Shown here piece by piece: positions 50,408-63,900 of a stretch of 64,000 bases of DNA (positions are counted from its first letter, which is position 1; each line of letters begins with the position of its first letter). The notes under the pieces were generated by a model. It was not told the DNA's origin. It saw only the letters and a list, made by a program, of their open reading frames with translations, and searched no databases. The DNA comes from Trichoplax adhaerens (Eukaryota > Placozoa > Uniplacotomia > Trichoplacea > Trichoplacidae). The DNA lies in the NCBI RefSeq assembly GCF_000150275.1, contig NW_002060956.1, positions 1,635,207 through 1,699,206 of the forward strand, written 5' to 3'. The translations under genes were made by a program, and so were the position numbers.

Positions 50408-51718
50408 CTATAAGATTGGAAAAGAAAAACAATCTACTTTTTATAGCCATTTGGGTGTTTGATATTCTGCATTGCATGGCTTGTATGGTCTATCTGCAGT
50501 AGGAAAGTTCTACGTCGATAATACACAACTAACTTATCAATTACATGATGCATTAAAAAGTTGATTAGATGTGCTATAGTCTCTTAGCGTAGGTAAGCAT
50601 TTCAACGATGTTTGAACGAGTGCAGTAACACTAAGACAGCACTACAGTGTTTTATATCATGGTTGTCTATTACAACATGGCCATCATGATTCGATATCAG
50701 ATAGCCGAATCTTATGATAGGACAAAAAGTTTGCTCTGCAAGCTGACAACAGCCCCAAAGTATGCGGCAGTCAGCGACAATATACACTTTGTTGCTTAAA
50801 ACTGGCGTATCAATATTGCTTTTAAGAAATTTCTGACGAGAAGTTTGGTTTAAATAAGCATGTAGTTCTCATGATTCAAGATTACGTATGTTGGCATGAC
50901 ATGGTGATTTTTAGAAGCAATTTACGACGACCAAGTTCATAATTGCCGCTTACTACAGTACAGTAGATGGCATTTTCAATATAAGGAAAATGGCGTACGT
51001 CCAGTATCACTAGAGGGCATCAAGTTCAAAGCTAGTCTATAATTAGAACTGTTGTCTACTTCCACCAGAAGGCTAGCCATTCATAGCTAAACGGTCAATG
51101 ATTCGATTCTCCGATGTACTGATGTAGAGAAAGGGAGAACTTGGTTATGCTATTGCTTTTTTTTTTTTGAATTGACAATTTTTAGACCCATACGATCAAG
51201 TTCAACATTCTACTTGAACTGTATGCATGCTAGTACTTGGACAAGCAGTTGTCAAGTTAATGTGAACAAACATTCATTGATATTTTGGAAGGGAATCCAT
51301 GGATTACAGTATGTACCTGTCCATTTTGCTAATTTAGTATTCCAATCCAATTGGCCAACCAGTCTATAGCATCGTCAGCGGTGAAAATCAAGAAGTAACG
51401 ACCAAGTCTTCAACTAGGGTTAGAAAAATGCTTGCCCTGGCTTTAACTTGGAAGACCAACTTGTAGTAGAGCGGATTAGCGAAACAATTTTCAAGCTTTT
51501 AGATCAATTTTGTCTTTTGCCAAGCGTTGTGTCTGCCTACGATTGAGTATTCCTTTGGGATATGCCTACTGTCTACTACCTTACTGTACTCTGGTATGAG
51601 TTGGTAGTTATTTCTATTGCAGTACTGTACTAGCTGAAACACCCGTCGGTCGTCGCTTTACTGCTGGTACTAAATTATAATTTCTTGTACAACCCACGCT
51701 TGTTGTACTTTCTACTAA
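50408..51718. other. interval upstream of STRA6-like copy B
   Basis: It should contain the missing first exon and promoter of copy B. I found no ATG-initiated segment ending in a phase-2 donor. A T-run lies at about 51158-51169. Open frames at 50602-50787 (-) and 51172-51369 (+) show no domain. Confidence 0.4.
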
Positions 51719-52870
51719 TCTGGATATACTTTTTATTTTTGGATCGTTAAAACATGTTGATTTGTGCAAGTCTATTTGTTTGTTCCCTACTCCTGGCTAC
51801 TGTACAATTTAGTATGCCGAAAATACGCTACTTTATTTGCAATGGCATACACTACGCGATACGTCTAGTAGTACTTTGTTTGCTATGACATAAACTACGA
51901 GATATGTCTGGTGCTACTTGAAGTTGTAATTGCTTGTAGAACCCACCACTTGTTTTACAATCTGGATGTACTTTTTACTTTTGGATCGTTTAAAACATGT
52001 TGACTTGTGCAAGTCAATTTGTTTTTCCCCTACTCCTGTACAATTTAGTACAAGTTCGTATGTTGAAAATACACTACTTTGTTTGCAATGACATAAACTA
52101 CGAGATCCGTCTGGTAGTATTTTGTTTGCTATGACATAAACTACGAGATATGTCTGGTGCTACTTTAAGTTATCATTGCTTGTAGAACCCACACTTGTTC
52201 TACAATCTGGATGTCCTTTTTACTTTTGGATCGTTTAAAACAGAAGTTAGTATGTTGAAAATACACTACTTTGTTTGCAATGACATAAACTACGAGATCC
52301 GTCTGGTAGTATTTTGTTTGCTATGACATAAACTACGAGATATGTCTGGTACTACTGTAAGTTATCATTGCTTGTAGAAGCCACACTTGTTCTACAATCT
52401 GGATGTACTTTTTACTTTTGGATCGTTAAAACATATTGACCTGTGCAAGTCTATTTGTTTTTCCCCTACTCCTGGCTACTGTACAATTTAGTATGCTGAA
52501 AATACAGTACTTTATTTGCAATGGCATACACTACGAGATACGTCTGGTAATACTTTATTTGCAATGGCATACACTACGAGATGCGTCTGGTAGTACTTTT
52601 GCTTGCAATGGCATAAACTATGAGATATGTCTGGTACTACTGTAAGTTATCATTGCTTGTAGAAGCCACACTTGTTCTACAATCTGGATGTACTTTTTAC
52701 TTTTGGATCGTTAAAACATGTTACACCTGTGCAAGTCTATTTGTTTTCCCCCTACTCCTGGCTACTGTACAATTTAGTATGCTGAAAATACAGTACTTTA
52801 TTTGTAATGGCATCAACGATGAGATACATCTAAATATATCTTGTTGTCCATGGCAAGACAGTATACTCGT
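51719..52870. repeat. minisatellite with a nested ~40-bp subrepeat
   Basis: A segment containing CTGGATGTACTTTTTACTTT then TGGATCGTT recurs near 51719, 51962, 52206, 52398 and 52683, so the period varies (about 190-285 bp). The variation comes from a nested unit, ACTTTGTTTGCAATGGCATA followed by AACTACGAGATACGTCTGGT, present once to three times per long unit. Other shared blocks are GTGCAAGTCTATTTGTTTTT and CCTACTCCTGGCTACTGTAC. Open frames across it are products of the repetition, not genes. Confidence 0.88.
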
Positions 52871-53242
52871 TCGCACTGTATAAGCTTCTCCATATTGCCG
52901 ATGCTGTACAGTAGTTGGTTTGAGTAAATGGTAAGGTAGCGATCATAGACTAGATTGTACGAGTGTTTATCAATGAATTTCTTGATTAGAATTTTCGCCA
53001 TCCACTACAATCCATTGTCGTAGGTGTATAGTGGAAAATTGCTGCAGTATTCTAAGTTGTGCTATACTACGAATTGAATTGTTCGACCAACCAACTCTTT
53101 TCTATTCTACTAAATTCTCATTAACTTCATGAATGATGATGCATCATGAATGCAGTCATCATGCAGTACAATGTCCTTGGACTCTTTAGGATCATTACAA
53201 CGTGATAATCTGATTTTTTCTAGCGTGTTAGGTTGAATAATT

Positions 53243-53267
53243 CCCCCCCCCCCCCCAAAAAAAAAAA
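53243..53267. repeat. poly-C/poly-A tract
   Basis: Fourteen C followed directly by eleven A. It is unusual in such AT-rich DNA and a likely site of sequencing or assembly length error. Confidence 0.8.
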
Positions 53268-53613
53268 TTTATGCCACTGTACTGCTATCCTATCACAGAT
53301 TACATCATTATGTAATCTGCATATATAATATAATTTATACTGAAATTTGCAATGGCATATTGGTAAATATGAAATTATACAGCGGCAAATCAGCAATTTC
53401 TCTCTAAAAAGAAAAACTTGATGCCTTACCTTCTTTTAGATATACACAATTGCATTATATAGTAGTTGAGTCAATGTATACGTGTATAATATATGCGGGG
53501 TTAATTTACCCCACTGTTGAGCACATATTTTACTTTGTACAGTAGGTAAATTTGTCATTCGATGACAGACATTAACTTAATGAAGGTAATTCTGTAGTAC
53601 AATACGTCACGGC

Positions 53614-53663
53614 AAGTCTGGACACATCTTAGTTAGTTCTGTATTAAAAATGTGTCCAGACTT
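53614..53663. repeat. perfect 14-bp hairpin
   Basis: AAGTCTGGACACAT at 53614-53627 is exactly complementary to 53650-53663, leaving a 22-nt loop. No T-run or flanking gene gives it an obvious role. Confidence 0.8.
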
Positions 53664-54294
53664 TATTTTTCAAATTTTGTATACAGTAAAATCATGTTCT
53701 GGAAAATTGTAATATCGGAAACGGCCATATTCTGCGACGTTCAGCTGTCTGTATACTGTACGTATATCCATCGCTGAACTCGCCATACTCCCCATGTTGT
53801 TATCAAGTTTTGCAATTTTTCCATTCAGGTCTAGTTAAAAAGGTAGATACTTTTGTGCACTGTTGATGAGTCGATGGCCTACTATTTATGTATCTAAAAG
53901 AGCGTATTCACGTAGGAAGACGGTTAGTGCCCAGAGCAAAATCAACTTGGGAGTGAAACAGCATGTTCACAGACCTTTACGACAAATAATCTGCCCTATT
54001 TCCATGAATAAGTATGTCGTACTTACTGTACAGTACATGGACCAGCGGAAGAATATCTAGGTATATTTCTAGTGGCCTATGACTGTACTATATAGTTAAG
54101 CTTTTTCTATTGGTTATAATATTATGATGTGGATGATCGATAGTGTAATTTGCTTATTTTTCTAAATTCAGTACCATTCCGTTGATCTCGATTCTATTTT
54201 ACCAAGTTCAACTAGGGAGCAATTCTACAACGCCATGATTCGCCATGGGCTTGATTCAAGCCCTTGAATGAGTCGAAACGTGATTGCGCAAGAC

Positions 54295-55030
54295 AGACTG
54301 CTGAACATCCATACTAAGTACAGTACAGTTACACCTGTCGAAGGTTGGTATTGAAAGTCTGTCCATCAGACCCATCCATCCAGTACTGATTTATTAGTGT
54401 ACAGTGTACAGTAGCTGCACTAACTTTGTATTGTACACTGTACACTGTACTGCAGAGAGAAGACATCAAATCGATCGAAATAGAAAATAAATAAAATTCC
54501 CTACAAAAAAGAATAATATGCAAATTAGAGTCTCTATGGAAGGGACTTTAATGCAAATCATGTGCGATATTCACCATAAGCATAGTAATTCAGTCGATCT
54601 AACAGTGATTATGTCTTCTCTCTTCACGACATTACTGTAGTCCCTGGTACAATCATGGACTACAGTACAGTAACGTAGTGTAATATTGAGTAACCCACGA
54701 TTGAAGATTAAAGCATGCCTTACTGTACTTCGATCTTTCAATGTTCAAGGCATTTTCATTCCTTTTAGCTCAAATTTCACATAAAAAGATGATAACAACC
54801 TTGATCAATGGGCTCTTGATGACCTTAACACTACTGTCGATGTCTTGATTCATTTCTACTGCAGTTATTGTAGGATTGGTTGGAAATTTCTTATACAAAT
54901 CATGCGTTGCTAGTGGTCTAAATATCAATAACATCTTGTTGACGTACTGTACAGTACTATCCACTCACTCATTCTATACAGAAGTCCATACTACAGTGTA
55001 CAGTGTACAGTACATACAGTAGAGACCTTA
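54295..55030. repeat. GTAC palindromes and hairpin upstream of the fucosidase gene
   Basis: TGTACAGTGTACAG-type words cluster here. The segment at about 54395-54413 and its near reverse complement at about 54431-54450 form a 19-bp-arm hairpin. More copies lie at 54944-54957 and 54993-55012, ending about 190 bp upstream of the fucosidase start codon. It is the same motif family as at 14.6 and 16.7 kb. Confidence 0.6.
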
Positions 55031-55217
55031 GTCGGGGGGATCCTGCCTTGGGACTGCCAACAATAACACTGGCAATTGTCATCGCTATTATAGTAAAATT
55101 GTGCTTGGAGAACATTGTCTTGGTGCTGTCAGGGTCGTCGATTCTATCCTAGTGATATAAACAGACAGGAAAAGTTGGACTTTGCTAAAGGGAGAAATTT
55201 TCATTTCCTGGCTTGCC

Positions 55218-58200
55218 ATGACTAAATCATACGAGCATCATGCAAATCGACTCTTTCCTTGGTCAAATACTGCCTATCTGGGCAAACGACGATATTGCCT
55301 ATTGATGATCGTTGTCTTGATGATTATCATGCTGAGAATTATCCATCAGACCGAGGTAGAGAGCAACAATCATGGCTTCGGGTGGTTTCACTTTTATACG
55401 AGTGGAAAGAAATATCAACCTAACTGGAAATCATTAGATGCTCGTCCATTGCCGTCATGGTACGATAAAGCCAAGGTGGGTATCTTCGTCCATTGGGGCG
55501 TTTTCTCTGTTCCAAGCTTCGATAGTGAATGGTTTTGGTGGCATTGGAAAGGACTAAATAGCAGTAAAGATAACCAATTTATGCAACAAAATTATCCATC
55601 TGGATTTTCTTATCCAGAATTTGCACCATCATTCACCGCTGAATTTTTCGATGCTGATGCATGGGCCCATTTAATTGAAAATTCGGGTGCAAAGTAAGAT
55701 CGAACAACTTGATAATGGTCTATGACTGATACTAGATGATGATGATAATAGAAATGAAATTGTATTTGTTGCCGTAGTGATGAATAAAGTGAAGTAAGAT
55801 GACTACTTACAGTAGTCATATCGGAGCAAGTCGATTATACTCGACTTGATTCGTCATGTCATGGTAGAAGAAACAAGTAGTTACAAGCTCATCTCTCATG
55901 AGGAATATCCACTTCATGAAGAGAACTAAGAAGTTGCATAATGTTCACTGTTGATCGCTAAAATTGGCTTCTTTGATAATAGGTATGTGGTATTTACAAC
56001 CAAACACCATGAAGGTTGGACTAATTATAAGAGCCATGTTTCTTGGAATTGGAATTCGGTCGATAATGGGCCACATCGCGACTTAACAGGCAAGTTAAAC
56101 TTATATAAAAGGTGCTGACTTTTAAAGTCGTAAGTATTGCCTCACTTGTATTCTAGATTGAACAAGAGTCATCACGATAGATCCACTTAGCAAAATAAAC
56201 TTACCAGTAGAATAGTTCTATTGGGGACATGTTGACACGCAAGGACTGCTCTCAAGTTTCTATCCAGTACAGTAGTCCCCGTAACATTATCTCGAAGCTG
56301 GCGAACTCTAATCGCTAGTCCTACAGTATTATACGCACATAGGATAACGTTAAAAAGAATAGATCCCTAGTGGATAAATGAAGAAATCAGGAGACGAAAA
56401 TAGGATCAATCTTATGAGCCCCGTCAAATGAGAACCAGCTCTATTTACTTACGGAGCATACTTACAGTACTAAGGCAATAGTCATCTTCCAGCGAAACAG
56501 TAGAATGGATTACTATCCTTATACTACTCTTCAACATAGTACCTTTAAAAAATTAAACTTTAACCTTAAGTACAGCATGACCATCAATTGTTGCTTTGCA
56601 AGCTCTTTTTTTGCTTACGTAAAGGTGCTACATGGAATATTCTGTGTTGCATGGGAGTTATTTACGCGTTGTGTGTTAGCTCTCGATATGAGCACGACTT
56701 CAGTATTACTCTCACACGGTGCAAATTTAAAGCAAAGAATTATACTATCGTAGAGTTAACACCAAGATACTGCTATTACTCAGTTCTGCTTGAAATATTA
56801 TCAATAAGAATAATATCGACATAAATATAGTAATACGAAATAACCGCTTAAAAGGATAGAATATTAAAATTAAAATAAAACATAGATATTCTTTAACTAG
56901 ACTTTTGGTAACTTTTTTATACAGCTGAAATTTCTAACGCCGTACGCAAACGAACCAATGTCACCCTTGGTTTATATCATTCATTGTATGAATGGTTTAA
57001 TCCCTTGTATCTTTTCGACAAAAAGAATAGTTTCAAAACGAAAAAGTTTATCACGGTAAATCTCATACTCCAGTAGTATTACTATTCATGGTAATACATG
57101 GTAATACGCGTAGAAAGAAGCCATACAGTTTGTAAAACTTCTCATTTGGATACTATATGTGTGATATATTATATATTTTAAGGAGACATTAATGCCAGAG
57201 TTGCACTATGTGATTAATCAGTACAAGCCTGATCTTTTATGGTCTGATGGTGATTGGGAAGCACCCGATACATATTGGCAAAGCCAAGAATTTTTAGCGT
57301 GGCTATACAATGATAGGTGAACTTAGCAATTGTTACTTACGCGTATACTGCTAATCGCAGTATTCAACGCCAATGATTTATTTATTAAAGAACTTCATGA
57401 TAATGATGTGTTAGTCATCTAGTAGAACAGCAACTTTATATTATAGGAAATTAGTGTATAGCAGATTTATTACTTATTAAGCAGGCCATAATGCCTTTTC
57501 TAAATTTCTACACTTTATTTTTCGTAAAGTCCTGTCAAGGAAACCATAATTACTAATGACAGATGGGGAAGAGGGAGCATTTGTCATCATGGTGGTTATT
57601 ATACTTGTCAAGATCGATTTGATCCAGGAGTCTTACAGAAACATAAGTGGGAGAATGCTATGTCTTTAGATCTTACTTCATGGGGTTTTGATCGATCCTC
57701 AGGATTAAAAAATTATCTTTCCATGGAAGAATTAACGAAAGTGCTTATTAGAACAGTCAGGTTTGCAATAAATTTTATTTTGGTATAATCTGAATAAATC
57801 TAAATTATTGAATTATCATAAACTTTTTTAAAATGTAAAAATTTTAAACAATTTCGTAAAGTTGAGGCGGTCACTCGCTGTAGAAGCCATAAATGCGCTT
57901 CATTGATAAGATTACGACTGTTATGTATTATTGTTGCAAAGCATACTACATAATCTATCTGCTGATAGATGTGCTTGTTCACTAACATTTGCGGTATTGC
58001 CAACGTTATAAATATGTAATTTTGACTGATACCTTTCTGTTATGATGGTGTTATACTAGGATTATGAATACTAAATTACTTTTATACGTTTAGTTGTGGC
58101 GGCAATATTCTCATTAATATTGGGCCAACGTCAGATGGTAGAATACTTCCAATATTTCAGGAGAGGTTGACACAACTTGGTAGCTGGCTAAAGGTGAATG

Positions 58201-58591
58201 GTGAAGGAATATATAATTCCATACCCTGGAGAGTCCAAAATGATACCATTACAAATGACGTTTGGTTAGTTGTTTGATACATAATTTAATATTGAGTACA
58301 ACCATATTAAAACTTTCATTGTATTAATTTTTAATTTCGTATAGGTACACTGAACGACAAGGAACTGTCTATGCTTTCTTTTATAGTTGGCCTGCTAGTA
58401 ATAAGTTGGCCTTGACAGATCCTAAAGTAACGCCAAAAACTTCAGTAAAATTGTTGGGCTTTGAGGGAAATGTTCCATTTAAAGCCAATTCGGGATCCAA
58501 TTCTGGAGTTTTGTTAGATCTTAGTAGTGTTAGTGCAGATAGATTAAGTACAGAATGGGCTTGGGCTATTGCCTTACATAATGTACATTAG
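55218..58591 (+). CDS. alpha-L-fucosidase, glycoside hydrolase family 29
   Basis: Removes terminal alpha-L-fucose from glycoproteins and glycolipids. Seven exons, 498 residues (human FUCA1 466): 55218-55693, 55983-56089, 56925-57055, 57183-57316, 57530-57760, 58094-58264, 58345-58591. Family blocks in order: [62 protein letters not shown], the nucleophile block [15 protein letters not shown] (Asp260 corresponds to human Asp225), [18 protein letters not shown], and [18 protein letters not shown]-terminal beta domain follows. Intron 2 has a GC donor (ACAG|gcaagt); using the nearby GT instead would create a stop. The start at 55218 gives a 26-residue cytosolic stub and a hydrophobic segment at about 27-42, so the enzyme may be a type II membrane protein rather than a freely secreted lysosomal one. 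A downstream ATG inside that segment is less likely. Confidence 0.93.
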
Positions 58592-60946
58592 ATTGTAATC
58601 TATACACATAGACTAAAAATTAAGTTTCAGCTATAAGTAGATATAATTTATCATAACTGAGTTCGATAGAACTTAAAATACTCACATATTATGTAGAAAA
58701 TCAATACACAGATAAGATGAGAGTATATCAACCTTGAAATTGTAGCCTTTTATTATCTTGAATTGATGGATTATTTTTCTGTTGCAACTTACAGATTGAT
58801 ATATTGACTTAAAATTACGTTATCACTAGTGCAGTTAAAAAGTCTTTGATGACTCAAGATAGACGAATTTTTTTATTGACTTTGCTTCTGTTAGATAAGT
58901 ATGTAGATGAATTGCAGTAAATAGGATGTAAATTGGAGAATAATTCCGAATATATTTGATATTATTCTACTGTGTCTTCTTTAGCCTGCATATACTTTCC
59001 AGATCCAGTCTTGGTTAGTAATACATTTTGGTTTAAATTACCATGGATATTTTACTATTTTAAGAAAAAAGGTAATTATAAAATAAAAGGTTGCTATAAT
59101 GCAAATGTGTTTGTGAACATGCTTGTATTTCAATTGCTCTCAATTTACTGTGAATGTAACTAGTCCATAGTACAAAATATTAAACGTTTAAATTCAGAAA
59201 CTATCACAAATAGCTTTTAACGAGGACATTTAGGATTAAGAGCATTTGATTTTGGATAATCTTGAGTACTTAATCTTAAACCGCAGATTCTCACTGTTAT
59301 GGAAGGTTATGCGCATGTGCTAAAAGACGTACCACTGGAAATACTGTAGACTGCGAACATATTATTATATACAAATTCATTAACTAAATGCATGATTTAG
59401 AAATAGATAATAAAATAAATGCAATATATAGTAATCATAACTAAATAATAAGGTAATTACAGTATTTTGTACTTGCATGGCGAAATTTAGCCGTCATTTT
59501 ACCACATGGACAATACATATCCTTCGGTGTACGAATATAAATAATGAGATAAATCATTATTTTAATAAATACGTATTTAGGACGTCTATAAATATTGCTG
59601 AGGCTGCATACTAGTGCTAAATTCACATAAAAGGGCCAAATCTATCTTGTTTTGTTACATCGGAAGTTAATGAGTGAATAGAATCTTTAAAGTTTAGCTT
59701 GATATATCCTGTCAAGCTCAATTTAGTATCACTTGCTAACTTGCAAACCGATAGAATTATTATAAGATGTAGTAATGTCCAATTAATATGTCTTATACGA
59801 TAGCAGTTACTATACTTGCTTGGAAGTCGTCAATAAGGAGCGTGATATATGATAATAGATGAAAGTTATGTCGAGCTTGAATGAATTATTTTTAAGAAGT
59901 ATAAGCACTTAACGAAGGTTATCCAATCATACACAAACATGCTTAGAAACATATAGCGTCAAACTAACTAAAAGTGACTTTACTTTGATTCTATCCCGAA
60001 TTATACTGCGACTCTTGGAACCAGATCGAAAATTATATTCAATAGTAATTGCCATTCTTATTGCTAGATGGAATCATTTTTTATATAGTGAAACAATATA
60101 TCCGACGTATAATACGAAAAACATTTGTTCTCTATTATGTCAATCTCATTTCATATAATTCTAGTGTTGAAAACCTAAAATTTTTATTTGTATAACAATA
60201 ATTAGACCCTTCAATGTTCAGCCTAAGCACATAAATGATAAATAATGTAAAGACCGTCAAAATTTCTATTACTTAATTGGTGTATCTAATTTTAATTTAG
60301 GCTGCATTAATGTTGCACTGAAACTTATCTATATATTCTGTATGTTTTTGTCTTACTTTTCACAATTGTACATACACTGAAATTAGATTTTTTGCATGTA
60401 TTCTATAAATTTTGCAGTAAATTCATCATTCTATTTGAATATGTGCAATTGTGGATATAGTAGAGAAATCAAGAATAATAGCGTTGATTGTTATTATCCT
60501 TCGAATAGAGGCGGATATAAATTAGATGGTTCATTCAATGGATGATGACAGTCAAATCTATATTTAATTTTTTATCCATGACAATCAATCAATTTATTCG
60601 TCATAGATGAACTTTAAATAACACTTTAGGATGACAACGTGAAATTCTACTGGTCTATAATATTATCGACCGAGATTAGAGTATTATTTTTTAAGACAAT
60701 TTTTATTAATAGAATGAGGGTGAGGGCTGATATTTATTAAACGGACAAAATTCAATGAGAAAATTAGCGAAGTTGCTATAGTAACAATAATCATCATCTT
60801 TCTATTAGTAACTACTCCTTTTAATAGATAATTATATTTATTCGTTTCCCTATATGATATTAACAGAATGAAAATAATAACTTCTCGTTCTAAATATTAA
60901 GTAATATAGTTGAATCTGCTAATAATCATAATCTAAGTTATAGTCA
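58592..60946. other. gene-free interval
   Basis: No supported gene. Short frames at 58972-59163 (+) and 59441-59626 (-) lack any domain or splice context. Confidence 0.5.
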
Positions 60947-63900
60947 ATGGCTGCAACTTATTACAAGAGAAATATTCAAGGTAAGGAATAATTTATTTGA
61001 ACTATCCTTAAAGTTAACATGACCTTACAATTATTGCTATTTATTTAGTGAGTGAAGAAGAAAGTAATTAACGGAACTAAAAATTAGTACTTGTTAGTAG
61101 CCAGCGTAAGGAATTAGTAGGTTTTACTGTTCTAAAATTTATTAGTAATAAAGCATATACAGGACATTATCAGACAAAAAGCATAGATTTTATAGTAGCG
61201 ACTGAGGAATACCTTTGATCTTCTCCAAGCCGATTAATACGCTCATGCCTGTCTCTAAGAACGTTTTGATAATTCTTGGATAGGCTGTCACTTTCTCAAC
61301 GAAGATAGGCTATTGATTTAGTAATTAAAAGTCGAAATTAACCTTGTCCGGGCTATTAGCTGCCTTTTTTTGGCTGTAGAAGTTGACTTTCACGTCATGA
61401 TTCGCCAACTAAACATCCACGAAGCTGGTAAGTTAGTCCTATCTTTACTTTCTAGGGAATAGGTAATTTGAATAACTAAAATTTAACTGAAACCGACAAA
61501 TGATCTTAAAAGTTGAATTAACCGATTACATCTCAAGAGTTGGTAGTTAAGACGAGAATAATCAGATGATCTTCTTAAATAACTTTTTAATCATGTATAA
61601 TCGATATTTACTAGGAAATTGGCGATAGCTTAATCGGTAACTGTTCGTCTGATTGTATTCATTTATTTTTAGTCCATAAAACTCTTAAAACTCGAATGAT
61701 CACTGTAGATTTTCATCAGACTATGATGTGGTATCATGTCAGTTTATTATGTTTTCAATTGTGATCTAGTTTTATTTTTTCTACTGGCGATATTAAATTT
61801 TAATAAGTAGCAGCATTAAAAATAATCTTTATCCTAGATAACATGTTTTTTGGATCAAGAAATCGGTTGATATTTTTATTATAATTTAGTTTTCTTCGAT
61901 TTTTTCCTTAGCATTTGCTGGCGATTACAAGGCTTTAAGGAAAGCCTTAGAAGAAGGACAGGTTAGTTAGCATTGAATCAGATTTTATTATTACACTAAT
62001 TACCACACCCGCTTGTTCGCTGTTTATTTCCTTTTTTTGGAATGGGTGATAGAATCATGCGATTCATAATATATATAATATATCGTTTAGTCATTCCTAT
62101 TCGATTGTTAGTCCATTTCAAGCTTTAATTAAGATAGCGACCCTTAACATATAAAATATGAGTACTAATTACTTAAAGTTAATCATAACATTTTCACCTT
62201 TTTCATAATATTTTTCTTTGATTTCTTTAATTTGTTGGAAAAGGAATGAATCATTTCTTTCTTACTTCGACGAGTTAATACTGCAGGTGAAATATTTAGA
62301 TTATAATCAGTGTGGTACCATTATCGATTGATCATAGTGGAGTCGCAACTAGATTGTTTCCAGGTATAAACTTGTCCAGCTTCCCTTTAAATTTACCAAA
62401 AGTAATTTTACCTAGTACTTGGCACTTTAATGAGGATATGTTGTCCATTTTCTAATGTAGTAAAAATTCAAACCATTAGTAACTAAAATCATACCCTTTA
62501 TGACTAAACTTGCTCTGTCTTGAATTCTGCCTATTTTAAAAATAAATTCAATCCAATACTTTAATTTGGAATAAAAGTTGAAATTAAAAATATACGGAAA
62601 GGAGTTGCATTCCGCGGTGTTCAGCTATGATTGCTTATCATTGGTAATGTTCTCTAGTAATTTTTTGGATTAAGCTGCTTACAGGTATACAGATACGTAG
62701 TTAAAGCGTATAAATTCTGTAGTGAAAATTGAAATTTTACAGTAGTTTATGATCAACTTTTAAAGTCATAAACTCGTATCTTATTTAGTACCTATATTAA
62801 AGATCGTTCACTATACTATAGCACGTTGCAGGGCAGTTATAAAGAGAATTTTAATAGGATTTCCTGTCTTCTATTACAGATCCTCTTTCCCTGTATTCTT
62901 TTAATCATCCTTGGCTTATATTGCTTAATTGACGAGAATCAGTTTTAGAAGACAACCAACTACCGTAATTGAAGCAGTGAATTATTATTAAATTTGCATG
63001 ACTGCCGATCAGAATCTAAGCATTTACCTATAAAATCTTCAATCTCCCAATCTTATCATAAAATAAAATAGTTAAATGAGTTGATAATTAACTATTTGGG
63101 TTTTGATTAATTTTAACGATATTAATTCCATCACCGATGATACTGAGATATTATATAAAATTTGAAAACTTTACGATATGAACAAAGCACCCAAATGGAA
63201 AGTAAAAGTAATTTTGTTTGCAATTGCTGTTTGTAGTTATTGAGTAACGCGATTGAGGCAAATACTCGTGGAATGCATCAAGATGGTATATCAATATCTG
63301 CACATTATCTTCAGTCTAAGCAAGGTTTACTTCTTGTTAATTATGGTGCAAGCATGACATGAAAAATTTGATTTTAGCTTGAATTGATCAGACCTCCCGT
63401 AATAATCAAAGAAATGATTGCAATAGTGACGAGAAGATTAAGGATATACATTTTGACAAATATATTTTCGTAGATATTTCGGTAGTCAGTTCTATTAGAA
63501 CCGATACAATTTCTTTGGTGGATTCCATTGCAGATGAAATGAATCTCCAATAAATCTGCTTTAGAAATCATGGTTCGTCAATATTGATCAGTTTTTAGGG
63601 CATTTGTCAAGAAAATTCAATTTCCATTGCATTTTTTTTAGTGATATTTCAAGTTAGGTCATTTCTTTCAGCGTTTTAACTTCCATATCTAGAACGATAA
63701 TCAAACAGCTGTGTCGCGCTTTCTTTCTAACATACAAATTATAGCCAATATTTTATCTTTAAATATTATGTGGAACGAGAAAATTGCTCTTACAGATTGT
63801 ATATTCGATTTAGAAGCAGTATGACACCTTATATATCAGGACTAAAATATTATACTGCATGTTATAGAATCCTGCACATCTTGATCATACTGGTTCAACA

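Noticed and set aside
50602-50787. 61-codon minus-strand frame upstream of STRA6-like copy B
   Set aside because: No ATG start, no phase-2 donor, and no resemblance to STRA6 N-termini.
52436-52883. Two overlapping frames of 69 and 87 codons with repeated protein segments
   Set aside because: They are translations of the minisatellite units.
56505-56824. Overlapping frames inside the fucosidase gene
   Set aside because: They lie within intron 2 and show no domain or splice sites of their own.
63374-63571. 65-codon minus-strand frame with a hydrophobic end
   Set aside because: It lies between ankyrin exons on the other strand, has no homologue I recognise, and is short enough to be chance.
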